Shown here: one piece after another, positions 1 to 6,582 of the stretch | Layout: each line of letters begins with the position of its first letter | How positions within the stretch are numbered: the stretch's first letter is position 1 | NCBI RefSeq assembly: GCF_900182585.1 | Contig: NZ_FXTM01000018.1 | Coordinates: 1-45,067, forward strand | DNA from: Balnearium lithotrophicum | GTDB lineage: Bacteria > Aquificota > Aquificia > Desulfurobacteriales > Desulfurobacteriaceae | DNA length: 45,067 nucleotides | Direction of reading: 5' to 3' | Notes under the pieces: model-generated | Databases searched by the model: none | What the model saw: only the letters and a program-made list of their open reading frames with translations | What the model was told of the DNA's origin: nothing | Made by a program: the position numbers and the translations under genes

Positions 1-23
1 TTGAATTTCTTTAATTGTTTCAT
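1..23 (-). CDS. Start of a probable transposase gene (first 7 codons only)
   Basis: An ATG at 23 on the minus strand has a strong AGGAGG site 8 bp upstream and begins MKQLKKF before the window ends. Its position just inside an IS terminal repeat suggests it is the 5' end of the transposase whose 3' end, from another copy, lies at the right edge. Seven codons cannot identify a family by themselves, so this rests on context. Confidence 0.4.
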
Positions 24-75
24 TGGTGGACACCTCCTTTTGTTGGAGTTCAAATCTTATTTTAGGGTGTCCACC
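1..75 (-). mobile_element. End of an insertion sequence (transposase 5' side), cut by the window edge
   Basis: The 12-bp word AGGGTGTCCACC at 64-75 recurs in opposite orientation at 44848-44859 beside a transposase gene, so I read it as the terminal inverted repeat of the same IS type. Reading leftward on the minus strand, the repeat is followed by a leader, an AGGAGG ribosome site (33-38) and an ATG at 23 that opens a frame running off the edge. A second copy of the repeat core (25-34, GGTGGACACC) is inverted relative to 66-75. The exact outer boundary cannot be fixed without the rest of the element. Confidence 0.6.
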
Positions 76-119
76 TTCTTTCTGAACTTCAACACCCTTT
101 TTTCAAATTTTTTATGTAA

Positions 120-139
120 AAGGGAGCTCTGGAGCTCCC
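120..139 (-). terminator. Intrinsic terminator after the transglutaminase-like gene
   Basis: The sequence AGGGAGCTCTGGAGCTCCCT forms a perfect 9-bp stem with a 2-nt centre, starting 6 bp past the stop codon of the minus-strand gene at 146-1063. On the minus strand it is followed by TTTTACATAAAAAATTTG, a moderate T tract. It separates that operon from the IS end and could also work in the other direction. Confidence 0.6.
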
Positions 140-145
140 TAAAAG

Positions 146-1063
146 TTACTTCACTTTAACTACTTTAAATTTGGTCTGAACATCCTGGTTTGGTTTTAAA
201 TCAACCTCTTCATAGGCTTTGTACAGGTAGTTAAGTCTCTCGCCATGCTGGGGAGGATTTAGGAGAATATCCCTTCCTCTCGTTATACCGATTCTATGGT
301 CGCAAAGGTGACCAAAATAGTACCTTCTCTTTTCAGGGTGTTTTGAAGCTTCAGAAGCATCTATTCCGTACGTATAACCCTTAGGGAAAGCCATAACCCA
401 ACAGTGGTATCCTTTTACCTCTCCATTTCCATTTATCGGAAGGCCAATTTCAAAGACAGCAGGAATTCCAGCAGCTCTACATAGAGCTATGAATAGGGAG
501 TGAAAGTCGGTGCAGTTACCGTGCTTTGCGCTACAGGCCCATATAGCATCTCCCCTTCCCCAACCTTTTCCTGTTTTACTGTACCTCATATGGGAAACTA
601 CGTAGTTGTAAATTGCTTTCATCTTCTCAAGGTCTGTTTTCTTTCCTTTCGTTATAGCTTCTGCAAGTTTCTTGAACTTCTCAACTGGAACGAGCCTATC
701 TGAAAGGTAGTACCTTGCAGGAACAGGACAGTTTCTCTTTGTAGGTGACACTTCCTTTCTATCTATTAAGGTCTCTATTCTGATTCTAAACGGTTCTTTA
801 ATTCCATTTTCTTTTCTTACGTAGATAAATCTGTTTCCATACTCATCTTCCTTTGTTAAAAGGTATGGGTAGGGGGAGGAAACCTCAATTTTTCTGATTT
901 TCTGCCATCTGCTTTCGTAGGGAATGGGAATCCAGATTTCTACCAATTTGGAATTGGGTTGAGGTTTAACGTCAACAGTTTCCGTAAGTTTATAGAGAGC
1001 TCCAAGGGCTCCCTGAGAGATAAGAGTTAAAAGAAGAGTTACTGTCATTAAAATTCTATTCAT
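146..1063 (-). CDS. Secreted transglutaminase-like (papain-fold) domain protein
   Basis: The 305-residue product starts with a signal peptide (short basic start, hydrophobic stretch to about residue 18, ALGA near the cleavage site). The C-terminal half holds the transglutaminase-core triad: Cys in GNCTDFHSLF, His in GYHCWVMAF and Asp in YGIDASEA. The N-terminal half (about 25-130) is beta-rich, as in many bacterial members. Such proteins are usually peptidases or peptide-modifying enzymes acting outside the membrane; the substrate here is unknown. ATG at 1063 has a GGAGGGAG ribosome site. The gene lies 8 bp behind the molybdopterin oxidoreductase gene and is probably co-transcribed with it, so a role in processing or maturing periplasmic proteins is conceivable but unproven. 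Confidence 0.8.
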   Translation of the reverse strand: MNRILMTVTLLLTLISQGALGALYKLTETVDVKPQPNSKLVEIWIPIPYESRWQKIRKIEVSSPYPYLLTKEDEYGNRFIYVRKENGIKEPFRIRIETLIDRKEVSPTKRNCPVPARYYLSDRLVPVEKFKKLAEAITKGKKTDLEKMKAIYNYVVSHMRYSKTGKGWGRGDAIWACSAKHGNCTDFHSLFIALCRAAGIPAVFEIGLPINGNGEVKGYHCWVMAFPKGYTYGIDASEASKHPEKRRYYFGHLCDHRIGITRGRDILLNPPQHGERLNYLYKAYEEVDLKPNQDVQTKFKVVKVK

Positions 1064-1071
1064 TCTCCCTC

Positions 1072-4000
1072 CTAAATCTTTTCTATCTTTACTCTTGTAC
1101 TACTGAAATCGGGAATTCCTCCTATAGGTTCAACTAATGGGAGATTGAAGAGCTTTTCATCAAGTCTTGTCAGTTTGTTCATTGTGACTCCAACGCCTCT
1201 CCTCTTATCAACCCTTGTCCAGTTTCCTCTTGCAACCTTTTCTCCTCCTAAGAGAACTTTAGGAGCTCCCTCTATGTAAACGGGTGATGCTCCGTGCTGC
1301 CAGTGGCCAAAGTGATGGGAGTAGGCAACCGTTCCCGGACGAACGAGGTTTGTAACTTTAACTTTTGTAACTACCCCCTCTTTGTTACTCTTTGAGTAAA
1401 CCCTTACTCTATCTCCGTCCCTTATTCCCAATTTTTTAGCATCTTCAGGATTTACCTTAAGCTCAAAATCGGGGTCATAGATGAGAGCCTGGTTGTAGAC
1501 AATAGTCCTTGACTGTGTGTGTAGTGCCGACTTGTAGGTAATTACGTTAAAAGGATACTCTTTATCTACTTCTTCAATTGGCTTTCCAAAGTAGTCAGTT
1601 GATGGATAGTATTGGAGAGTTCCCCATAGTTTTTCCCCGGTCAGTGAATTTCTGCTCGTTCCAAGTTTTTCGTTCCAGATACATACCTTTGGAATTCCAA
1701 ATTTGAAGTTACCGTTTTTATCAAAGGTTTTCTCGTAAGGAACGAAAACACCTCCTCTTACAAGGACTGTACATACTCTTTCCCACTCTTCCTTTGAGAG
1801 AGTGTTTTTAAACTTTGAAACTGGATAGTTTTCATCAACAAACTTGACCTCCTCCCTTGGAGCTCTTTTAACGTTTGCATTGTATGCAAGGTTTGAAATA
1901 CCCCTCAGATAATAGTCTTCAGGAGTTACAAGTGGATAGAGTTTTCCGTCCTTTCCAGGAATTGCTCTCTCTCCGTATCCAGGAAGTTTTAAGTACCTTG
2001 ATACGTCGATAATAAAGGTCTCCATACAGAATGGTCTTCCATCCTTTGTTCTTCCTGTTAGCGGTTCAACGACAGGTGTTCTTACAGCTGTAAACTGGCA
2101 CCCCGGAGCGTGAGGTGTCAGAAATCCATAGTGGCCTTCGAGGTAAGTTACATCGGGGACTATATAGTCTGCATAGATGTTTGTCTCGTTTATTGTCGTG
2201 TCAATAGAGATGTAGAGGGGAACCTTTCCATGGTCTTTGAGTGTTTCTATGAATCTCCTTCCTCCAGGCATGCTGTAAATGAGGTCTGAGAAGTAGGTAA
2301 TAACAACCTTAGCTGGATATGGATACTTCTGGTCTATTCCAGAGATTGCGGAGACGGATAGTCCTCCCTTTGTGAATGAGAACCATGGAAGCTTTGAGGG
2401 ATAGCCTTTCTTCTTAAATTCTGTTGATTTTTCGTACTTTGCCTTCTCCCTTGATATTTTTACTCCCTTGGGCTTTTTCATTCCCGGGAACTTCTTAAGG
2501 TCGTACAGACCTCTTTGCCAGCTTGCAGCTCCCCTGCCGTTGCAGAGGTAACCACCCTTTTTGTTTATGTTTCCAACGAGAGCGTTCATCATTGCAAGGG
2601 CGTAACTAGCGTACGTTCCACCAACATAGTTGCCACCTCCGTGGTAGGCGTATGCAACTGCGTACGGAGAGTGTTCCCAGAACTCCTTTGCAATTTCTTC
2701 TATCGTTTTCTCATCAATACCCGATTCCCTGGCATAGAAGGATAAAGAGTGTTTCATAACACTGTCCTTCATGAGTTTAAACGCCGTCGCGACCTTTATT
2801 CCGCTAATTTCTCCTTCCCACTCAAGGAGAGCTCTATCTACAGAGGTTGAAGGGACAGGCCTCTCTGTTTCAGGGTTAATTACCACTTCCTCTTCCCGTC
2901 TTCCTTTCAGCCCTTTTACATCCCTTACTCTGAGAATTCTTCCAGCTTCCGGGTGTTTATCGTCGACAATTACCAGGTGAGTAGCATTTGTGTAAACGTT
3001 CCTCCCTGCCCTTTTTGCAGACTTCATTGATGGTATAGAGAGGAAATCCCTGTCGAACCACCCTCTTTCAAGCATTACCCTAATAAATCCCATTGCAAGA
3101 GCTCCGTCCTTAGTTGGCCTTACAGGAAGCCACCTGTGAGCATGGGCGACTGCCTTTGGAGCTCTCGGGTCTATTAGAACAAGCTTTAACTCTCCAGAGG
3201 CTATTCTCCTTGCTATTATTGCTCCCGATGTATTTACTCCCGGCTGTTGGGCAGAGTAGATGTTTGAACCAAAGACCAACATGTACTTGCTGTTCCAGTA
3301 GTCTGCCTTAAACTCTGCCTTCTTTCCATCTGAAAGTGCATAGTTACCCATCCTAAAACCGATACCGCAGATATCGGTATGTGCCAGGTAGTTCTTACTT
3401 CCTATTGCATTGAGTACCCACCTCTTTATAAAGTGGCTTCTGCCCCCCTGAGAGCGACCTGTAAACCAGACCAACTGGTTGCGTTTAGGTCCAAGTTCCG
3501 GAGCTTCCGGGTCAACAGGGTCGTCTGAGAGAACGTCCTTTATTCCCGGATAGTACCTGTTATCCCCTATCTCCTTAAAAAGATATCCCCCTTCAGAAAC
3601 CTCCCTTATGAGCTGTTCCCAGCTTATGGGCTTAAACTTCCCCTCTCCCCTTTTTCCTACTCTCTTTAAAGGTTGTGTTATTCTGTAGGGATTGTAGAGG
3701 TAATCGTTGTCCATTTGGGGTTTTGCACAAGTTGTTGCAACGGCCTTAAAGCTCCTTTCAAGAGGTGTATCGTAGGGTATTTCCTTTCCTGAACGGTTGT
3801 AAGGGTGGTATGGATTTCCATCTACTTGAATCAACTTCCCATCCTTCACCGTAACCCTAAGTCCGCAGCGGGCATTACAGGCCAGACATACCGTATTAAC
3901 GATTCTGTCTCCCTTTGGCTTCTTAGTTTCTGGGTAGGAATAGGGGTTTCCATTTTCTGTCTCTGGAACTATCACTGAGTGGTGGTTTTTAAGGAGGGTT

Positions 4001-4587
4001 CTTCTCACTTCAGGCCTTGAGTTTAAAAGCTCGGCCAACGGCCCTTCTGGTTTGTACAGGTTCCCGAAAATAAGAGCTCCACTTGGACAGACAGAGACAC
4101 ACCTTGGAATATCTCCTTCCTCAATAGCTCTCTCAAAACACATATCGCACTTTCTTGCCTTTCCTCTTTTATCAATTACTATTGCATCAAAGGGGCATGC
4201 AGGAACACACTTTTCGCATCCTGTACACTTTTTCTCATCTATAACAACGACTCCTCCTTCCCTTACAGAAATTGCATCAAATGGACATGCAGAAACGCAC
4301 AGATGGTCAAAGCACTGTTTGCATATCTTCTCCTGGTCAAAGATTAATTTTGCCTTTGGATACTCTCCTATTTCCCTCTCCTTTATCCAAAAGAGGTTAA
4401 TTTCGGGAGTCCCATTCAGTCCGTTTTCAAGCTGGCATGCTGCCATACATGCCTTACAGCTCATACACCTTCCCTGGTCGAAAATAAGAACAGGCTTAAA
4501 TACTTCAGTTTGAGCCTTTCCGATTTTTACTCTGGCACCTAAAAGTACAGTAAGTCCAGCTACTTTAAGAAACCCCCTTCTATCCAT
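1072..4587 (-). CDS. Tat-exported molybdopterin oxidoreductase with fused 4Fe-4S subunit
   Basis: The 1171-residue protein belongs to the DMSO-reductase superfamily. The start is ATG 4587 (MDRRGFLK), which has GGAGG 5 bp upstream; a TTG four codons earlier overlaps that site and is unlikely. RRGFLK plus a hydrophobic stretch is a Tat signal, so the enzyme should be periplasmic. Residues about 35-200 form a multi-cluster ferredoxin domain of the NrfC/PsrB/TtrB type (CMSCKACMAAC, CKQCFDHLCVSACP, CTGCEKCVPACP, CDMCF...CVSVCP). From about 225 the catalytic subunit begins with CLACNARC and resembles TtrA/SrdA-type enzymes of tetrathionate, polysulfide or selenate metabolism; Cys in HTDICGIG may bind Mo. 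Beta and alpha subunits are normally separate genes, so the fusion is unusual. No NrfD/PsrC membrane subunit is nearby. The substrate cannot be read from the sequence. Confidence 0.85.
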   Translation of the reverse strand: MDRRGFLKVAGLTVLLGARVKIGKAQTEVFKPVLIFDQGRCMSCKACMAACQLENGLNGTPEINLFWIKEREIGEYPKAKLIFDQEKICKQCFDHLCVSACPFDAISVREGGVVVIDEKKCTGCEKCVPACPFDAIVIDKRGKARKCDMCFERAIEEGDIPRCVSVCPSGALIFGNLYKPEGPLAELLNSRPEVRRTLLKNHHSVIVPETENGNPYSYPETKKPKGDRIVNTVCLACNARCGLRVTVKDGKLIQVDGNPYHPYNRSGKEIPYDTPLERSFKAVATTCAKPQMDNDYLYNPYRITQPLKRVGKRGEGKFKPISWEQLIREVSEGGYLFKEIGDNRYYPGIKDVLSDDPVDPEAPELGPKRNQLVWFTGRSQGGRSHFIKRWVLNAIGSKNYLAHTDICGIGFRMGNYALSDGKKAEFKADYWNSKYMLVFGSNIYSAQQPGVNTSGAIIARRIASGELKLVLIDPRAPKAVAHAHRWLPVRPTKDGALAMGFIRVMLERGWFDRDFLSIPSMKSAKRAGRNVYTNATHLVIVDDKHPEAGRILRVRDVKGLKGRREEEVVINPETERPVPSTSVDRALLEWEGEISGIKVATAFKLMKDSVMKHSLSFYARESGIDEKTIEEIAKEFWEHSPYAVAYAYHGGGNYVGGTYASYALAMMNALVGNINKKGGYLCNGRGAASWQRGLYDLKKFPGMKKPKGVKISREKAKYEKSTEFKKKGYPSKLPWFSFTKGGLSVSAISGIDQKYPYPAKVVITYFSDLIYSMPGGRRFIETLKDHGKVPLYISIDTTINETNIYADYIVPDVTYLEGHYGFLTPHAPGCQFTAVRTPVVEPLTGRTKDGRPFCMETFIIDVSRYLKLPGYGERAIPGKDGKLYPLVTPEDYYLRGISNLAYNANVKRAPREEVKFVDENYPVSKFKNTLSKEEWERVCTVLVRGGVFVPYEKTFDKNGNFKFGIPKVCIWNEKLGTSRNSLTGEKLWGTLQYYPSTDYFGKPIEEVDKEYPFNVITYKSALHTQSRTIVYNQALIYDPDFELKVNPEDAKKLGIRDGDRVRVYSKSNKEGVVTKVKVTNLVRPGTVAYSHHFGHWQHGASPVYIEGAPKVLLGGEKVARGNWTRVDKRRGVGVTMNKLTRLDEKLFNLPLVEPIGGIPDFSSTRVKIEKI

Positions 4588-4639
4588 ACTTTCCTCCAAG
4601 GGTTTAATTCACACGTAATTTTAGAGAAATTTCTTCAAT

Positions 4640-4645
4640 ATTATA
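4640..4645 (-). promoter_or_regulatory. -10 element for the molybdopterin oxidoreductase gene
   Basis: TATAAT on the minus strand lies 52 bp upstream of ATG 4587. The expected -35 position shows no TTGACA-like hexamer (AAGTTA at best). A perfect 19-bp palindrome begins at the edge of the -10 and fills the spacer. A good -10 with a poor -35 suggests an activator-dependent promoter. Confidence 0.5.
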
Positions 4646-4663
4646 AATAGATACTATCTATTT
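4645..4663. promoter_or_regulatory. 19-bp perfect palindrome, candidate operator between divergent genes
   Basis: AAATAGATA-C-TATCTATTT is a perfect inverted repeat with 9-bp arms. It lies between the divergent oxidoreductase (start 4587, minus) and DUF2155 lipoprotein (start 4743, plus) genes and occupies the -10/-35 spacer of the minus promoter. The protein that binds it is unknown. Confidence 0.5.
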
Positions 4664-4684
4664 AACTTTCCCCTTTGATAGCTG

Positions 4685-4712
4685 TTGTTTAAATACCCCA
4701 ACTTGGTAGAAT
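4685..4712 (+). promoter_or_regulatory. Candidate promoter of the DUF2155 lipoprotein gene
   Basis: TTGTTT (4685-4690) and TAGAAT (4707-4712) are separated by 16 bp and lie about 30 bp before the ATG at 4743. The match to sigma70-type hexamers is moderate. Confidence 0.35.
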
Positions 4713-4742
4713 AAGGGAAAATTTTTATTGAAGGAGAGTGCG

Positions 4743-5351
4743 ATGAACTTAAGGACAGCACTGATAGGTTTAGCTGTGTGTTTGACTGCCTTTTCATGTG
4801 GAGAAAAAAAGGCAGAAACTTCCTCAAAACAGACTACAAAAAGTGAAGTTGCTCCTAAACCCTTAACTTCCCTCGAAGAAGGGAACCAATCCAAACTTCC
4901 TCCAGGACATCCTCCGGTGAACAAGGAACTCCCTCCTGGCCACCCTGCGGTTAACAAGGACATCATGTCAATGCACACGAGTAAGGGAATGACAAAGTTT
5001 GACCGTCCAATAAACATTCCTGAGGAGGTTCAAAAAACCTGGAAGGTTGCGACCTTAGATATCGTTGATAAGGCCTCAGGAAAGGTTGTCAAAGAGTTCA
5101 AAGCTCATAAGGGGGATACTTTAAAGTACGAAGGGCTTCAGATAAAAGTTCTCTACATTGTTCCCCACTTAGTTCTCGACAACGGCTACACTTCAGGTTC
5201 TAACGAACCTCAAAACCCTGCTGTTCTCATAGAGGTTAAGGAAAACGGAAAAACAATATACGCTGGACCTATCTACCAGAAGTTTCCATCGATGTACAAC
5301 ATAAACCACCCTAAGTTTGTAATTCTCCTAAAGGGTATATCAAAAGGTTAA
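4743..5351 (+). CDS. DUF2155-family lipoprotein
   Basis: The product is 202 residues from ATG 4743 (AAGGAG upstream); an in-frame TTG at 4728 is less likely. The N-terminus is a lipoprotein-type signal ending near AFSC, so the protein is probably lipid-anchored. Residues about 90-200 match the DUF2155 pattern: a conserved Trp (KTWKVATLDIVDKASGK), a stretch rich in conserved Ser/Asn (SGSNEPQNPAVL) and PSMYNINHPKFVILLKGI near the end. DUF2155 has no established function. Ahead of the domain is a tandem pair of LPPGHPxVNK units (4896-4958), a Pro/His-rich linker. The gene is monocistronic or followed by the CBS gene after 64 bp. Confidence 0.75.
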   Translation: MNLRTALIGLAVCLTAFSCGEKKAETSSKQTTKSEVAPKPLTSLEEGNQSKLPPGHPPVNKELPPGHPAVNKDIMSMHTSKGMTKFDRPINIPEEVQKTWKVATLDIVDKASGKVVKEFKAHKGDTLKYEGLQIKVLYIVPHLVLDNGYTSGSNEPQNPAVLIEVKENGKTIYAGPIYQKFPSMYNINHPKFVILLKGISKG

Positions 5352-5358
5352 TCCCTTT

Positions 5359-5417
5359 ATCTCTCCCTCCTAAAGCCTTATTATTAGTATTAGAATACCT
5401 AAAAAGGAGGGAGAGAT
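5359..5417 (+). promoter_or_regulatory. 13-bp inverted repeat covering the ribosome site and start of the CBS gene
   Basis: ATCTCTCCCTCCT (5359-5371) is exactly complementary to AGGAGGGAGAGAT (5405-5417). The right arm contains the whole AGGAGGG ribosome site and the first two bases of the ATG. RNA that starts upstream of 5359 could therefore fold with a 33-nt loop and hide the start site. The complementarity is directly visible; regulation is inference. Confidence 0.6.
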
Positions 5418-5820
5418 GCCTGTTAAAGACCTAATAAAGAGAAAAGTTGTTGTTATTGAGCCAGACGACCCAGTAAAGCTTGCCGCAAAGAGAATGGAGG
5501 ACAAGTTAGTAGGAAGCTTAGTTGTCATTGATGGGGATAAACCAATAGGAATTATTACAGACAGGGACATTGCAATAAGGGTTGTTGGAGGGGAAAAGTC
5601 TCCAGATACTCCTGTCAGAGAGGTAATGACAAAGGACCCAATAACAATTAGTGAGGATGCTTCCTTCTTTGAGCTTACAAAGACATTCAGAGATAGTGCA
5701 GTTAGAAGGCTTATAGTTGTTGATAAGGAAGGAAGGTTAGTTGGTTTAATTTCAATTGACGATGTGATGGAGCTCCTTACAACAGAGTTTGCAAATTTGA
5801 TTAGTGCTATAAGGGGATAG
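5416..5820 (+). CDS. CBS-domain pair protein
   Basis: This 134-residue protein consists almost entirely of two CBS domains (about 1-60 and 68-130), as shown by GSLVVIDGDKPIGIITDRDI and RRLIVVDKEGRLVGLISIDD. The intervening VREVMTKDPITISEDAS is typical of stand-alone CBS regulators. Such modules bind adenine nucleotides and sense energy state, usually by acting on partner proteins. It ends directly against the scpA start (TAG then ATG with no gap), so the two are translationally coupled. Its ribosome site lies in the inverted repeat described separately. Confidence 0.9.
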   Translation: MPVKDLIKRKVVVIEPDDPVKLAAKRMEDKLVGSLVVIDGDKPIGIITDRDIAIRVVGGEKSPDTPVREVMTKDPITISEDASFFELTKTFRDSAVRRLIVVDKEGRLVGLISIDDVMELLTTEFANLISAIRG

Positions 5821-6552
5821 ATGGAAATAAGGGTAGAGACTCCTGTTTTTGAGGGGCCTTTAGACCTTTTAGTTTACCTTATAAAGAAGAGGGATTTAAG
5901 CATATACGATATTCCTATTGCAGAGATTACTGAGGAATTTCTCAACTACATATACACAATGCAGGAGCTCAACATTCCCCTTGCCTCTGAGTTCCTCCTG
6001 ATGGCCGCTACTCTTGCAAGAATAAAGTCTGAGTACCTCATTCCTAAGGAAGAGAGTGAGGACCCGAGAAGGGAACTGGTTCAAATAATAGAGGAGTACC
6101 TAAAGTCAAAAGAGGCAGCGAAGAAGTTAGAGAAACTGGAGGAGGAGGCTTTAAGGTCTTTTACCCATGACCCTTCTGATTTGATATTTCAGTTTCAGGA
6201 TAGGATAAAGATTTCAAATACTGTTAACGATTTAAAGGAGGCTTTTAAGAGGGTTTTAGAGAAAGAGGAGAGAAAAAATAAGTTTAAGATAGGTATAAGA
6301 ATTTCAAGTGAGACTTTTAAGGTTTCCGATAAGATAGAAGAGATAAAAAATGAAATGAAGGAGAAATACTTAATTCCTTTTACAGAATTTTTAAGAAAAA
6401 GTTCCTGTAAGGCTGAGCTTATAACCTACTTCTTAGCGATTTTGGAGCTTTCAAGATTGGGAGAGATAACAACTTTTACAGATGGAGAAGAAATTTTCAT
6501 TTCCCGCCTCTTTCCCTTGAATAGGAGTACTAAACTATTAATTGCTAAATAA
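5821..6552 (+). CDS. scpA: Segregation and condensation protein A
   Basis: The 243-residue product has the kleisin signature: the N-terminal FEGPLDLLVYLIKKRDLSIYD, followed by IPIAEITEEFLNYI and LAARIKSEYLIP-like helices that contact the SMC neck, and a C-terminal winged-helix region (about 170-235). ScpA bridges the SMC ATPase heads together with ScpB to condense and segregate the chromosome. SMC is encoded at 40338-43832 in this window; ScpB was not seen. ATG 5821 immediately follows the CBS stop codon and uses an AAGGGG site inside that gene. Confidence 0.93.
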   Translation: MEIRVETPVFEGPLDLLVYLIKKRDLSIYDIPIAEITEEFLNYIYTMQELNIPLASEFLLMAATLARIKSEYLIPKEESEDPRRELVQIIEEYLKSKEAAKKLEKLEEEALRSFTHDPSDLIFQFQDRIKISNTVNDLKEAFKRVLEKEERKNKFKIGIRISSETFKVSDKIEEIKNEMKEKYLIPFTEFLRKSSCKAELITYFLAILELSRLGEITTFTDGEEIFISRLFPLNRSTKLLIAK

Positions 6553-6582
6553 AAATTTATCTTCTATAAGGTCTGTTTTGTT

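Noticed and set aside
4052-4513. A 153-codon plus-strand frame inside the molybdoenzyme gene
   Set aside because: It is opposite the Cys-rich ferredoxin domain and its composition is the complement shadow of that gene.
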